A DNA stretch of 64,000 bases from Nocardioides solisilvae (GTDB lineage Bacteria; Actinomycetota; Actinomycetes; Propionibacteriales; Nocardioidaceae). Below the pieces are notes generated by a model that worked only from the letters and a program-made list of their open reading frames with translations, did no database searches and was not told where the DNA came from. The stretch is from assembly GCF_003194625.1 (NCBI RefSeq), contig NZ_QHKX01000002.1:62001-126000 (forward strand), read 5' to 3'. Shown here piece by piece: positions 45,941-57,599 of this stretch. Both the position numbers and the translations under genes were made by a program. The number at the start of each line of letters is the position of its first letter. The stretch's first letter is position 1.

Positions 45941-46564
45941 TCAGAAGGAGTAGCCGAACGCCTCGAGGTCGGGGGCGAAGACCTCGGCCACCCGGTCCCG
46001 CATCGCGGGGGTGTACTCGGTGCGGTAGTCGCGCGGCGGCGCCGCGTTGTCGCGCGGGACGCTGTCGGGCGTCGGCAGCCCGAGGTGGAGCATCACCCGT
46101 CGCACGTCGGCCTCGAAGGACTCGGTGCGGCCGACGAAGTCGGCCTCCCGCCCGGGCGCGCGCAGGTAGGCCACCTGGGGCGTGCGCAGCCGGGGCCAGT
46201 CGTCGGGGCCCCGCAGCACGAACTGCTCGAAGTCGGGGTAGTCGCGCGCGACCCCGGCCATGAAGCCGCCGCCCCCGAGGAAGCGCTGGGCCTTCGGGGA
46301 GCCCTTCTCGGCCAGCTCCCGGAACCGCTGGACCATGCCGTACCAGGAGAGCAGCCGGGCCCACGGGTTGCGGACGAAGCCGACGGTCCAGTACGACGCC
46401 AGGGCCGGCTCCGCCTTGAGCACCTGGCGCAGCCTGGCGTGCCGGGTCAGGCCCTCCAGCCCGCGGACGTCGGGGATCAGCGGCCGCAGCAGGTGCTCCA
46501 CGCTGACCCCGCCCGTCTTCTGCACGTGGACGAAGAGGAAGCGGTGGGAGTCGGAGACCAGCAC
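45941..46564 (-). CDS. Sulfotransferase family protein (Sulfotransfer_2 type)
   Basis: 207 aa. Transfers sulfate from PAPS to a sugar or similar acceptor. The 5'-phosphosulfate loop is [18 protein letters not shown] and the 3'-phosphate site [15 protein letters not shown], both good. The family includes carbohydrate 2-O-sulfotransferases. No signal peptide, so cytoplasmic or peripheral. The acceptor is unknown; a cell-envelope glycolipid or polysaccharide is possible. GTG start with TAGGAT 7 nt upstream. It stands alone between DUF5998 and the GNAT fusion gene. Confidence 0.85.
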   Translation of the reverse strand: MLVSDSHRFLFVHVQKTGGVSVEHLLRPLIPDVRGLEGLTRHARLRQVLKAEPALASYWTVGFVRNPWARLLSWYGMVQRFRELAEKGSPKAQRFLGGGGFMAGVARDYPDFEQFVLRGPDDWPRLRTPQVAYLRAPGREADFVGRTESFEADVRRVMLHLGLPTPDSVPRDNAAPPRDYRTEYTPAMRDRVAEVFAPDLEAFGYSF

Positions 46565-46571
46565 GGCGGCG

Positions 46572-46577
46572 ATCCTA
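46572..46577 (-). promoter_or_regulatory. -10 element of the sulfotransferase gene (leaderless)
   Basis: TAGGAT on the minus strand, 7 nt before the GTG at 46564. Confidence 0.55.
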
Positions 46578-46613
46578 GTGCGCCGGCGGGGCCGAGCGGT
46601 GAGGCGGCGCGGC

Positions 46614-49322
46614 TCAGTCGGGCAGCGTGTCCCCCGGCATCATGCTGAGCCGTCGGACGAACCAGTCGGAGCGCGGGTCAAGCACCGGCTCGATCCGGCA
46701 GGAGCCCCCGAGCACCGCGCAGCCGTCGCGCCCGGCGAGGACGAGCGGCAGGGAGAGCGAGCGGACCTGCGGCAGGTCGTTCTGGAGCTGGGCCACCCGG
46801 CGCACGATCCGCTCGACCTCCTCCACGTCGACGATCTCGCTGCCCCGGTAGCCGAAGAGCAGCGGGGAGGCCTTGATCTCGCGCACCATGTCCTGGGCGT
46901 CGTGCTCGGCCAGCGGCGGGATCCGGAAGGAGCGGTCCTGCAGCAGCTCGGTCATCGGGCCGCCCACGCCGAAGGAGACCACGGGGCCGAAGAGCGGGTC
47001 CTCGATGCTGGCGACCGCGACCGGGACGCCGGGCGGCGCGTTGCGCTGCACCACGAAGCCGGCCGCGCTCGGGTCGGTGATCACCTGGTGCAGGGTGAGC
47101 CAGGCGTCCTCCATCTCGGCCGCGGAGTCGATGTTGCGCCAGACGTGGGCCAGGTCGGGCCGGTCGCGCAGGTGCAGGGCGGTCGCCTTGAGCACGACGT
47201 CCCAGCCCAGCTCCTCCGCCGCGGCGAGCGCCGCCGGGAGGTCGGCCACGGGGATGCTGCGCCACATCTCGATGCCGTAGGCCGCCAGCAGCCGCGACAG
47301 CGACTCGTCGTCGAGGTCGTGGCCGTCGGGGTGGCCGACCAGCAGCTCGCCCACCAGCTTCTTGGCCGCGGCCCGGTCGACCAGCTCGGCGTCGGCCGGG
47401 GGCTTGTCGGGGCTGCGCAGCCACATCGCGTACTCGACCACCCGGGCCAGGGCCCGGACGGCGGACTCCACGGCGGGGTAGGACGGCACCGAGCCGCGAC
47501 CCGCGGTGGAGCCCGCGACGTCGGGCACCCGCAGCAGCTCGGGGACGCCCTCGGCGCCGAGGAACGTCGTGACCAGCGGCTTGTCCGACTGCTCGCCGAT
47601 CGCGGCGAGCACGTTGGCGACGTCCTCGCCGGAGATGTTGAGCGGCGGGATGTAGATGGCGGCCACCGCGTCCACCTCGGGGTCGTCGATCGCCGCGTCG
47701 AGGGCGTCCTCGAAGTCCTCCGCGCCGGCGTCGGCGCCGAGGGCCACCTGCTTGTTGACGACGAGGCCGGCTCCGGCCGCGGCGTCGGCGGCGAGCAGGC
47801 CCAGCGCGTCGGAGTTGCCCACCACGGCGACCCGCCGGCCGCGCGGGAGCGGCTGGTGCGCGAGCAGCTGGGCGACGTCGAACATCTCCTCGAGCGTGTC
47901 GACCTGGACCACCCCGGCCTGCCGGAACATCGCGTCGACCGACTGCGAGGGCGCCGCGATCTTGCGGACCGCGTGGCCCATCGGGACGCCCTGGGTGGTG
48001 CGGCCCGAGCGGACGGCGATGATGGGCTTGCGCCGGGAGACCCGGCGGGCGATCCGGGAGAACTTGCGCGGGTTGCCGATGGACTCGAGGTAGAGCAGGA
48101 CCACCTCGGTGGAGTCGTCCTCCTCCCAGTACTGCAGGAGGTCGTTGCCGGAGACGTCGGCGCGGTTGCCGGCGCTGACGAAGGTCGTGAGGCCCAGGCC
48201 GCGGTTGTTGACCTTCTCGAGGATCGCGGACCCCAGGGCGCCGGACTGGCAGAAGAAGCCGGCGCGACCGCGCGGCGGCATCAGCGAGGACAGCGAGGCG
48301 TTGAGCGAGACCTCGGGGGCGGTGTTGATCACCCCGAGGCAGTTCGGGCCGATCAGGCGCAGCCCGTAGGAGCGCGACAGGCCGACCAGCTGGCGCTGCC
48401 GCATCCGCCCCTCCTCGCCGGTCTCGGCGAAGCCCGACGAGATCACCACGAGGCCGTGCACCCCCTTGGCGGCGCAGTCCAGGACCACGTCCTGGACCGC
48501 GTCGGCCGGGACGGCGACGACCGCCACGTCGACCTCGTCGGGGATGTCGGTGACCGAGGCGTACGTGGGCAGGCCCGAGACGGCCTCGGCGGTCGGGTTG
48601 ACCGCGTAGACCCGACCCGTGAAGTCGCCCAGCACCAGGTTGCGCACCAGCGCCTGGCCGATCGTGTCCTGGCGACGGCTGGCGCCGATCACGGCGACGG
48701 AGCGCGGGTTGAAGAACTTCTCGATGGAGGCGGCCTCGGCCCGGTGCTCCCGCTGCTCCATCACCCCGAGCGCCGTGTCGGTCGGGTCGATGGAGAACTC
48801 GAGGCTGACGACGCCGTCGTCGTACTGGCTGGCCACCTGGTAGCCCGCGTCCTTGAAGGTGCGGATCATCGGGTGGTTGTCGGGGAGCACCTCGGCGACG
48901 AACCGCTCGATGCCGCACTCCCGGCCCGCCTGGGCCAGGTGCTCCAGCAGGAGCTGGCCGATGCCCCGTCCCTGGTGGGCGTCCTCGACCAGGAACGCGA
49001 CCTCGGCCTCGGCCGGGGCGACCGTGTCGTAGCGGCCCACCGCGATCATCTTCCCGCCCACGAGGAGCACGAAGGCGACGCGGTCGCGGTAGTCGACCTG
49101 GGTGAACCGGGCGACGTCGCGGTCCGAGAGCTTCGGCATCGGCGCGAAGAAGCGGTAGTACTTCGACTCGTCGGAGACCCGGCTGTAGAACTCGACGAGC
49201 AGGTCGGCGTCGGCGGGCCGGATCGGCCTGATGTGGGCGGTCCGGCCGTCCCGCAGCAGGACGTCGGCCTCCCAGTGCCTGGGGGGCTCGTGGCTGGAGG
49301 GGGCGGTGTCCGCGTCGGTCAC
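46614..49322 (-). CDS. GNAT acetyltransferase fused to an NDP-forming acyl-CoA synthetase-like protein (Pat type)
   Basis: 902 aa. N-terminal GNAT domain (about 24-180) with the acetyl-CoA loop QGRGIG at 117-122; then CoA-binding domain ([20 protein letters not shown]), succinyl-CoA-ligase-like domains ([27 protein letters not shown]) and an ATP-grasp domain to the end. The layout matches protein lysine acetyltransferases that acetylate acetyl-CoA synthetase, here with GNAT at the N-terminus rather than the C-terminus as in PatZ. The SHTG phosphohistidine motif of active synthetases is not obvious (the region reads [18 protein letters not shown]), so the large part is probably regulatory. GTG start with TAGATT 6 nt upstream. 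Confidence 0.88.
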   Translation of the reverse strand: MTDADTAPSSHEPPRHWEADVLLRDGRTAHIRPIRPADADLLVEFYSRVSDESKYYRFFAPMPKLSDRDVARFTQVDYRDRVAFVLLVGGKMIAVGRYDTVAPAEAEVAFLVEDAHQGRGIGQLLLEHLAQAGRECGIERFVAEVLPDNHPMIRTFKDAGYQVASQYDDGVVSLEFSIDPTDTALGVMEQREHRAEAASIEKFFNPRSVAVIGASRRQDTIGQALVRNLVLGDFTGRVYAVNPTAEAVSGLPTYASVTDIPDEVDVAVVAVPADAVQDVVLDCAAKGVHGLVVISSGFAETGEEGRMRQRQLVGLSRSYGLRLIGPNCLGVINTAPEVSLNASLSSLMPPRGRAGFFCQSGALGSAILEKVNNRGLGLTTFVSAGNRADVSGNDLLQYWEEDDSTEVVLLYLESIGNPRKFSRIARRVSRRKPIIAVRSGRTTQGVPMGHAVRKIAAPSQSVDAMFRQAGVVQVDTLEEMFDVAQLLAHQPLPRGRRVAVVGNSDALGLLAADAAAGAGLVVNKQVALGADAGAEDFEDALDAAIDDPEVDAVAAIYIPPLNISGEDVANVLAAIGEQSDKPLVTTFLGAEGVPELLRVPDVAGSTAGRGSVPSYPAVESAVRALARVVEYAMWLRSPDKPPADAELVDRAAAKKLVGELLVGHPDGHDLDDESLSRLLAAYGIEMWRSIPVADLPAALAAAEELGWDVVLKATALHLRDRPDLAHVWRNIDSAAEMEDAWLTLHQVITDPSAAGFVVQRNAPPGVPVAVASIEDPLFGPVVSFGVGGPMTELLQDRSFRIPPLAEHDAQDMVREIKASPLLFGYRGSEIVDVEEVERIVRRVAQLQNDLPQVRSLSLPLVLAGRDGCAVLGGSCRIEPVLDPRSDWFVRRLSMMPGDTLPD

Positions 49323-49328
49323 GTGCTG

Positions 49329-49334
49329 AATCTA
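49329..49334 (-). promoter_or_regulatory. -10 element of the GNAT fusion gene (leaderless)
   Basis: TAGATT on the minus strand, 6 nt before the GTG at 49322. Confidence 0.6.
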
Positions 49335-49400
49335 ACCGGTCCGCCCCGCCCGGCGTGCCCTGCGTCGGCAACCAGGGGCCGCACCGGGAGAATGCGGGCC

Positions 49401-51872
49401 ATGGCACGACGTGGCACCAAGCCCCCGCTCCCCGACGACTTCGAGGAGCACATCCTCGACATCGACGTGGGCGACGAGATCAAGAGCTCCTTCCTGGAGT
49501 ACGCGTACTCCGTCATCTACTCCCGGGCCCTGCCCGACGCCCGCGACGGTCTCAAGCCGGTGCAGCGGCGGATCCTCTACACGATGGACGACATGTCCCT
49601 GCGCCCCGACCGGGGCCACGTGAAGAGCGCCCGCGTCGTCGGCGAGGTGATGGGCAAGCTGCACCCGCACGGCGACAGCGCGATCTACGACGCCCTGGTG
49701 CGGATGGCCCAGCCCTGGTCGATGCGGTTGCCGATGGTCGACGGCCACGGCAACTTCGGCTCCCCCGACGACTCCCCCGCCGCGATGCGCTACACCGAGT
49801 GCCGGATGGCTCCCGCCGCCGTCGCGATGACGCAGTCGCTCGACGAGGACACGGTCGACTTCAAGGCCAACTACGACTCCCGCGAGCTCGAGCCGTCGGT
49901 GCTGCCCGCGGCCATCCCCCACCTCCTCGTGAACGGCGCCACCGGGATCGCGGTCGGCATGGCGACCAACATCCCCCCGCACAACCTCGTCGAGGTCGTC
50001 CAGGCCCTGCGCCACCTGCTCAAGCACCCGAAGGCGTCGCTCGAGGACCTCATGCGGTTCGTCCCCGGCCCCGACCTGCCGACGGGCGGCAAGATCGTCG
50101 GGCTCGAGGGCGTGCGCGACGCCTACGCCTCGGGGCGCGGCAGCTTCAAGATGCGGGCCACCGCGCGGATCGAGTCCGTGACCCCCCGCAAGAAGGGGAT
50201 CGTCATCACCGAGCTGCCCTACGGCGTGGGCACGGAGCGGGTGGTGGAGCGGATCAAGGTCCTGGTCCAGTCCAAGAAGGTGCAGGGCATCTCCGACATC
50301 AAGGACCTCACCGACCGCACCAACGGACTGCGACTGGTGATCGAGGTCAAGAACGGCTTCGTGCCCGAGGCGCTGCTCGAGCAGCTCTACAAGCTCACCC
50401 CGCTCGAGGAGTCCTTCGGCATCAACGCGGTCGCCCTCGTCGACGGCCAGCCCCGCACCCTGGGCCTGAAGGAGATGCTCGAGGTCTTCCTGGGCCACCG
50501 GGTCGACGTCGTGCGGCGCCGCTCCACCTTCCGGCGCGGCAAGGCCGCCGACCGGCTCCACCTCGTGGAGGGGCTGCTGCTGGCGATCCTCGACATCGAC
50601 GAGGTGATCCAGCTGATCCGGGCCAGCGACAACGCGGCCGCGGCCAAGGAACGCCTCATGACCGTGTTCGACCTGACCACGATCCAGGCGGAGTACATCC
50701 TCGACATGCCGCTGCGCCGGCTCACGAAGTTCTCCAAGCTCGAGCTCGACAAGGAGAAGACCGAGCTGGAGCAGCAGATCGAGGCGCTGGACGCGATCCT
50801 CAACGACGAGCAGCAGCTGCGCAAGGTCGTCTCAGACGAGCTGGCCGAGGTCGCGAAGACCTTCGGCACGCCCCGACGCACCGTCCTGCTGGCCTCTGCG
50901 GGCACCGCCGTGACCGTCGGCGCGGCGTCGTTGGAGGTCCCCGACGACCCGTGCTTCGCGCTGCTCTCCTCCAGCGGGCTGCTCGCCCGCACGTCCACCG
51001 ACGAGGTGCCCGGCCAGGGCGAGGGCCGGGCCAACCACGACGTCGTCGTGTCGGCGGTCCGCACGACCGCGCGCGGCGAGGTCGGGGTGCTCACCTCCCG
51101 CGGACGGCTCGTGCGCACGCAGGTGCTCGACATGCCCGAGCTGCCGGCGTCGGCCAACGACCCCAACCTGCAGGGCGGGCTGCCGCTCAGCGAGGTCCTG
51201 TCGCTGGAGCCCGGCGAGCGCGCCCTGGCGCTGACCTCGCTGGCCACCGACGGGCCCGGCCTCGCCCTCGGCACCGCCCAGGGGGTCGTCAAGCGGGTCA
51301 ACCCCGAGGTGCTGAACCGCGACGAGTGGGAGGTCGTCTCCCTCAAGGAGGGCGACGAGGTGGTGGGTGCCGTCGAGCTGGCCACCGGTGACGAGGAGCT
51401 CTGCTTCATCACCTCCGACGCCCAGCTCCTGCACTTCCCGGCCGAGGGCGTCAGGCCCCAGGGCCGGTCGGGCGGCGGCATCGCGGGCATCCGCCTGGGC
51501 AGCGGGGCCCGCGTCGTGTGGTTCGGCGCCCTGGAGGGCGACGACGCGGTCGTCTTCACCGCCTCCGGCGCCGCCACCGCGCTGCCGGGCACCGAGCCCG
51601 GCGCGTGGAAGGTCACGCCCTTCACCGAGTACCCCGCGAAGGGTCGGGCGACCGGCGGCGTGCGCTGCCACCGCTTCCTGCGCGGCGAGGACACCCTGGT
51701 CCTGGCCTGGGCCGGCCCCGCCCCCGCCCGCGGGGCCGCCTCGAGCGGCGCGCCCGTGGAGCTGCCCCCCGCCGAGGGACGCCGGGACGGCTCCGGGACG
51801 CCGGGGAGCATCCCCCTGGCCGCGGTCGCCGCCCCGGTGGCCCGCCAGGTGGGGGTGGCCGCGCGTGCCTGA
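49401..51872 (+). CDS. parC: DNA topoisomerase IV subunit A (ParC/GyrA2)
   Basis: 823 aa. Cuts and rejoins DNA; with ParE it decatenates sister chromosomes. Catalytic Tyr131 in [29 protein letters not shown] and [17 protein letters not shown] of the quinolone-resistance region; C-terminal beta-pinwheel from about residue 500. The GyrA-box position reads QGRSGGG, a degenerate form, supporting topo IV rather than gyrase. ATG 49401; ATG 49392 is also possible. Matches the second type II topoisomerase of streptomycetes, with parE at 54949 facing it. Confidence 0.93.
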   Translation: MARRGTKPPLPDDFEEHILDIDVGDEIKSSFLEYAYSVIYSRALPDARDGLKPVQRRILYTMDDMSLRPDRGHVKSARVVGEVMGKLHPHGDSAIYDALVRMAQPWSMRLPMVDGHGNFGSPDDSPAAMRYTECRMAPAAVAMTQSLDEDTVDFKANYDSRELEPSVLPAAIPHLLVNGATGIAVGMATNIPPHNLVEVVQALRHLLKHPKASLEDLMRFVPGPDLPTGGKIVGLEGVRDAYASGRGSFKMRATARIESVTPRKKGIVITELPYGVGTERVVERIKVLVQSKKVQGISDIKDLTDRTNGLRLVIEVKNGFVPEALLEQLYKLTPLEESFGINAVALVDGQPRTLGLKEMLEVFLGHRVDVVRRRSTFRRGKAADRLHLVEGLLLAILDIDEVIQLIRASDNAAAAKERLMTVFDLTTIQAEYILDMPLRRLTKFSKLELDKEKTELEQQIEALDAILNDEQQLRKVVSDELAEVAKTFGTPRRTVLLASAGTAVTVGAASLEVPDDPCFALLSSSGLLARTSTDEVPGQGEGRANHDVVVSAVRTTARGEVGVLTSRGRLVRTQVLDMPELPASANDPNLQGGLPLSEVLSLEPGERALALTSLATDGPGLALGTAQGVVKRVNPEVLNRDEWEVVSLKEGDEVVGAVELATGDEELCFITSDAQLLHFPAEGVRPQGRSGGGIAGIRLGSGARVVWFGALEGDDAVVFTASGAATALPGTEPGAWKVTPFTEYPAKGRATGGVRCHRFLRGEDTLVLAWAGPAPARGAASSGAPVELPPAEGRRDGSGTPGSIPLAAVAAPVARQVGVAARA

Positions 51873-51909
51873 GCGTGCCGAAGGACCCCTCCCGCACCAT
51901 CCGCTGTGC

Positions 51910-51915
51910 GACGCT
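51910..51915 (+). promoter_or_regulatory. Possible -10 element of the lprG operon
   Basis: GACGCT, 6 nt before the GTG at 51922; weaker match than the TANNNT sites elsewhere. Confidence 0.3.
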
Positions 51916-51921
51916 GGGCCC

Positions 51922-52641
51922 GTGCGCCCCTCCCGTCCCGCCGTCCGGCGAGCCTCCCCGACCCTGCCTGCCGTCCTGCTGGGCCTGGCGCTGGCGACCG
52001 GCGCCTGCAGCGGCGACAGCGCGCTGGAGGGGAAGGCCCCCGAGGAGGTGCTCGGGGCGGCGGCCGACGAGCTCGTGGACACCTCCGGCGTGCTGCTGGA
52101 CCTGCGGACCGACGACCTGCCCGACGGCGTCACGGGCATCGTCGGCGCCAAGGGGGTCGCGACCGACGCGCCGGCCTTCGACGGCGACCTGCAGGTGCGC
52201 CTGGCAGGCAACGTGTTCACCGTCCCCGTCGTCGCCGTCGACGGGACCGTCTGGGCCCAGGTGCCGCTGACCCCGGGGTGGTCCGACGTGGACCCCGCGG
52301 AGTACGGCGCGCCCGACCCGTCGCGGCTGATCAGCCCCGATCAGGGGTTCGCGGCCCTCCTGCACGAGGTCCGGGACCCCGAGCAGGGCGAGCAGGAGCG
52401 TGGTGGCGTCGACAACGACGAGGTGCTCACCGCGTACACCGGCACCATCGACGGGGACGTCATGGAGAACGTCATCCCGAGCAGCGCCGGCGACACCTTC
52501 GACGTCACCTTCCTCGTCACCGAGGAGGGACAGCTGCGGCGCGCGGAGATGACGGGTGTCTTCTACGCCGACAGCGAGGAGATGACCTACACCGTCGACC
52601 TGACCGACTACGGGACGACGCGCGAGATCACCGCTCCGTGA
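51922..52641 (+). CDS. lprG: LppX/LprAFG-family lipoprotein (LprG-like)
   Basis: 239 aa. Signal peptide LPAVLLGLALATGAC with the lipid-attachment Cys29, then a mature domain that in LprG forms a hydrophobic pocket for triacylated lipids: ADELVDTSGVLLDLRTDDLPDGV, GDLQVRLAGNVFTVPVVAVDG, YTGTIDGDVMENVIP. The gene overlaps the following MFS gene by 4 bp, the same pair as Rv1411c-Rv1410c. In mycobacteria the pair moves triacylglycerides and lipoglycans to the envelope. Confidence 0.9.
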   Translation: MRPSRPAVRRASPTLPAVLLGLALATGACSGDSALEGKAPEEVLGAAADELVDTSGVLLDLRTDDLPDGVTGIVGAKGVATDAPAFDGDLQVRLAGNVFTVPVVAVDGTVWAQVPLTPGWSDVDPAEYGAPDPSRLISPDQGFAALLHEVRDPEQGEQERGGVDNDEVLTAYTGTIDGDVMENVIPSSAGDTFDVTFLVTEEGQLRRAEMTGVFYADSEEMTYTVDLTDYGTTREITAP

Positions 52642-54425
52642 CCTCCCCCACCGACCGGGCGCAGCGCGCGCTGCTCTGGCTGGCGGCCCTCGCCGTCGCC
52701 TTCGCGGCGGCGGACACCTACGTGGTGGTGCTCGCCCTCCCCGACATGATGGCCAGCGCGGGAGTGCCGCTCGACCAGCTCCAGCGGGCCGCGCCGATCG
52801 TCTCCGGCTTCCTGCTCGGCTACGTCGCGGTGCTGCCGCTGATCGGACGGATCGCCGACCTGCGCGGCCGCGTCCCTGTCCTCCTGCTCTCGCTGGGCCT
52901 CTTCGCGCTGGGGTCGCTGGTGACGACCTTGGCCTACGACATGCCGTCGATGGTGGCCGGGCGCTTCCTCCAGGGGGTGGGCGGCGGCGGCCTGGTCCCG
53001 GCCACGCTGGCCCTGGTCGCCGACCTCTACCCCGAGGAGAGGCGCGGGGTCCCGCTGGGCATCGTCTCGGCGGTCCAGGAGATCGGCTCGGTGCTGGGAC
53101 CCCTCCTGGGGGCCGTCGTGCTGGCCCTGGCGGACTGGCGGGCCATCTTCGCGGTGAACGTCGCGGTGGGCCTGGTGCTGGCCGCCGCGGTCCGCCGGCT
53201 CGCGACGCGCTCGCCCGAGCTGCTCGACGACCGCTCCCGGGCGCTGCTGGGGGCGCCGCCGGGCGGGCGGCCCGACCTGCTCGGCGCCGGCCTGGCGGTG
53301 GTGGTGCTCCTGGCGGGCTCGCTGACCTTCCTCAGACCTCCCCCGCTGCTGCGCGACCTCGCCTGGGGCGAGCTCTTCGTCCCCTTCGTCACCGGGAGCC
53401 GGTGGCTCACCCCCACCGGCGCCGTCACCGTCGTGGCGCTGGCGCTGCTGCTGGTGCGCCTGCTGCTCGCCGAGCGGCCGCTGGTCGACCTGCGCTCGTG
53501 GGGCCGGGTGCTCCGGGAGGCCGACCTGGTCGGCGCCCTCCTCCTGGCGGCCACCCTCGGCGGCGTGGTGCTGGCCTTCGCCACGGCCGACCCGAAGGTG
53601 GAGGTCTTCTCCCCGCAGGGCACGTGGTACCTCGTCGGGTCGGGGGTCTCGCTCGCAGCGCTGCTGGCCCACCTGCGCCGGACCCCCGACCCGATCATCC
53701 CGCACGAGGCGCTGCGCCGGACCCCCGCGTGGGGCGCCCTGGTGGTCAGCTTCCTGGTGGGCTCGGCCCTGATCGCCGCGCTCATCGACGTCCCCCTGTT
53801 CGCCCGCACCACGATCCACGGCGACTCCCAGCTGATGGCCGCCCTCGTCCTGGTGCGGTTCCTGGTCGCGCTCCCCGTCGGCGCCGTGGCGGGCGGCTAC
53901 CTCACCCCCCGGTGGGGTTCCGGGCCCACCACCGCCCTGGGCATGGTGCTGGCGGCCGCGTCGTTCGCCTGGATGTCCACCTGGGGGATCGACGCGCTCG
54001 AGCACTGGCACGCCACCGTGCCGCTCGTCGTCGGCGGGCTGGGCTTCGGCCTGGCCCTGGCCCCCGTCAACGCCGCGGTGCTCGCCTTCACCGACCACGC
54101 CGTGCACGGGCTGGCCAGCGCGATGGTCGTGGTGGCCCGGATGGTGGGGATGCTCGTCGGGATCTCCGCGCTCACCACGCTGGGCCTGCGCCGCTACTAC
54201 GCCGAGCAGGCGGACGTCCCGCCTGTCCGGGAGGTGTGCGGCGGACCCTCCCGGTGCCCCGAGCTGACGCTGCTGCTCAAGGAGGCGGGGATCGCCCAGG
54301 AGCAGACGGTCTTCGCCGGGGCCGGGGTCTGCGCCCTCCTGGCGGCGCTGCTGGCCCTCGCCCTGTTCCGCGCCGCGGGTCCCGCCCGGGTCGCCGCACC
54401 GGGTCCGCTAGGTTCTTCGGCGTGA
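52638..54425 (+). CDS. P55-like MFS lipid/drug exporter (14 helices)
   Basis: 595 aa. DHA2-type 14-helix MFS protein: AAADTYVVVLALPDMMASAGV, IVSGFLLGYVAVLPLIGRIADLRGR with motif A, and GRFLQGVGGGGLVPATLALVADLYP. An inter-helix stretch of about 90 residues in the middle (near 195-290) and a Cys-containing loop late in the chain (VCGGPSRCPEL) are notable. Coupled to lprG by a GTGA overlap, as P55 is in mycobacteria; it probably exports lipids together with LprG. Confidence 0.9.
   Translation: MTSPTDRAQRALLWLAALAVAFAAADTYVVVLALPDMMASAGVPLDQLQRAAPIVSGFLLGYVAVLPLIGRIADLRGRVPVLLLSLGLFALGSLVTTLAYDMPSMVAGRFLQGVGGGGLVPATLALVADLYPEERRGVPLGIVSAVQEIGSVLGPLLGAVVLALADWRAIFAVNVAVGLVLAAAVRRLATRSPELLDDRSRALLGAPPGGRPDLLGAGLAVVVLLAGSLTFLRPPPLLRDLAWGELFVPFVTGSRWLTPTGAVTVVALALLLVRLLLAERPLVDLRSWGRVLREADLVGALLLAATLGGVVLAFATADPKVEVFSPQGTWYLVGSGVSLAALLAHLRRTPDPIIPHEALRRTPAWGALVVSFLVGSALIAALIDVPLFARTTIHGDSQLMAALVLVRFLVALPVGAVAGGYLTPRWGSGPTTALGMVLAAASFAWMSTWGIDALEHWHATVPLVVGGLGFGLALAPVNAAVLAFTDHAVHGLASAMVVVARMVGMLVGISALTTLGLRRYYAEQADVPPVREVCGGPSRCPELTLLLKEAGIAQEQTVFAGAGVCALLAALLALALFRAAGPARVAAPGPLGSSA
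54409..54414 (+). promoter_or_regulatory. Internal -10 element of the carbonic anhydrase gene
   Basis: TAGGTT inside the last codons of the MFS gene, 7 nt before the GTG at 54422; may give a separate leaderless message. Confidence 0.45.
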
Positions 54426-54916
54426 ACGACTTCGACGACCTCCTGGAAGCCAACCGCACCTTCGCCGACAGCTTCGAGCTCGGCGGCTTCGACGGCAAGG
54501 CGCACGCCGGCGTCGCCCTCGTGACCTGCATGGACTCGCGGATCGACCCCCTCGCGATGCTCGGCCTCAAGCACGGCGACGCCAAGATCTTCCGCAACCC
54601 CGGCGGGCGGGTCACCCCGCAGGCGCTCGAGGCCCTCGTCCTCGGGGTCCACCTGCTCAACGTGCAGCGGATCCTCGTCGTGCCGCACACCCGGTGTGCC
54701 ATGACGACCGCGTCGGAGCAGGAGCTGCAGGAGCGGATCGGCGCCGCCACGGGCCAGGACGCCACGTGGCAGTCCTTCGGCGTGGTCGACGACCAGGTCG
54801 CCCGGCTCCGCCAGGACGTGCGCGCCGTCCGCTCGCACCCGCTGATCCCCGACACCGTCAAGGTGGGCGGCTTCGTCTACGACGTGGACACGGGCCTCAT
54901 GGAGCAGGTGGACTGA
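54422..54916 (+). CDS. Beta-class carbonic anhydrase
   Basis: 164 aa, hydrates CO2 to bicarbonate. Zinc ligands Cys36 (with Asp38 and Arg40 in CMDSRID), His89 and Cys92 (HTRC) are all present; FRNPGGRVTPQALEALVLG is the conserved middle. A small type-II-like form similar to Rv1284. GTG start overlaps the MFS stop by 4 bp, so it is the third gene of the lprG operon, an unusual partner for a lipid exporter. Confidence 0.93.
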   Translation: MNDFDDLLEANRTFADSFELGGFDGKAHAGVALVTCMDSRIDPLAMLGLKHGDAKIFRNPGGRVTPQALEALVLGVHLLNVQRILVVPHTRCAMTTASEQELQERIGAATGQDATWQSFGVVDDQVARLRQDVRAVRSHPLIPDTVKVGGFVYDVDTGLMEQVD

Positions 54917-54917
54917 G

Positions 54918-54946
54918 CCGCGGGGCCCGGCTCCGGCCGGGCCCGC
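54918..54946. terminator. Terminator between convergent genes
   Basis: GGGCCCGGC and GCCGGGCCC-type arms around TCC form a strong hairpin in the 32-bp gap between the carbonic anhydrase and parE stops. Confidence 0.6.
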
Positions 54947-54948
54947 GC

Positions 54949-57021
<2,073 letters not shown>

Positions 57022-57029
57022 GGGAGGTG

Positions 57030-57035
57030 AATCTA
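57030..57035 (-). promoter_or_regulatory. -10 element of parE (leaderless)
   Basis: TAGATT on the minus strand, 8 nt before the GTG at 57021. Confidence 0.55.
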
Positions 57036-57210
57036 CCCGCGACACGCCCGGCGACGACGCGCGGCACGCCTGCGCGCCGTCACCGGTCCGCGGGTCTAGC
57101 GTGGCGGCACCGACGCCGCCGGGAAGGAAACGGACCGGCTGAGGGTTGGGCATAACCGAAACCGGGTAGGGACCAGCATGGTTGGATGGTGGCCGTCGAC
57201 CGAACAGCCC

Positions 57211-57237
57211 GGGAATCTTTTCCCGGACCAGTACGTT
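57211..57237 (+). promoter_or_regulatory. SigR/SigH-type (thiol-oxidative stress) promoter
   Basis: GGGAAT (57211-57216), exactly 18 bp, then GTT (57235-57237): a perfect match to the consensus of SigR in Streptomyces and SigH in mycobacteria. It lies 35 bp before the DUF7455 start codon. The GGGAA also forms a CCGGGAA/TTCCCGG hairpin. The rest of the 250-bp gap to parE (57022-57271) shows TTGGGC and TAGGGA as weak housekeeping-like elements. Confidence 0.7.
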
Positions 57238-57271
57238 GGGCCAGACACCGATGGAGAGAAATGAGGCCGAT

Positions 57272-57493
57272 GTGACTACTGCAGTTGCCCCCACACCCGC
57301 CCTCACGGCGGCGGACCGTTGCGACCGTTGCGGAGCACAGGCCTACCTCCGGGTGGAGCTCCAGAGCGGCGGTGAGCTCCTGTTCTGCGCGCACCACGCC
57401 CGCGAGCACGGCGACAAGCTCCGGCAGGTCGCCGTGACGGTCGTCGACGAGACCCACAAGCTCAGCACCCCCGCCCCGGGCTCCCAGGCCTGA
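57272..57493 (+). CDS. DUF7455 small zinc-binding-type protein
   Basis: 73 aa. Core LTAADRCDRCGAQAYLRVEL ... ELLFCAHHAREH has a CxxC and CxxH set that very probably binds zinc. Found near sigA in many actinobacteria; function unknown. GTG 57272 fits the family length; an upstream ATG at 57251 would add seven residues. A perfect SigR-type promoter suggests induction by thiol oxidation, as for other zinc-ribbon transcription or ribosome factors of that regulon. Followed by a strong terminator, so monocistronic. Confidence 0.85.
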   Translation: MTTAVAPTPALTAADRCDRCGAQAYLRVELQSGGELLFCAHHAREHGDKLRQVAVTVVDETHKLSTPAPGSQA

Positions 57494-57506
57494 GCCCCCA
57501 GACCCC

Positions 57507-57542
57507 CGAACGGCCCCGGACCACGCGGTCCGGGGCCGTTCG
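57507..57542 (+). terminator. Strong terminator after the DUF7455 gene
   Basis: CGAACGGCCCCGGACC and GGTCCGGGGCCGTTCG are perfect 16-bp arms around ACGC, followed by TCGTC. Confidence 0.9.
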
Positions 57543-57599
57543 TCGTCCCCGGCCGCCCTCGGCCCTGCAGCCGGCGGACCCGGGTGGCAGGCTGGGGCC

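Noticed and set aside
46260..49400. Continuous open frame running upstream into parC
   Set aside because: It is the GC-shadow of the minus-strand GNAT fusion gene; the parC protein begins at 49401 and no domain is seen upstream.
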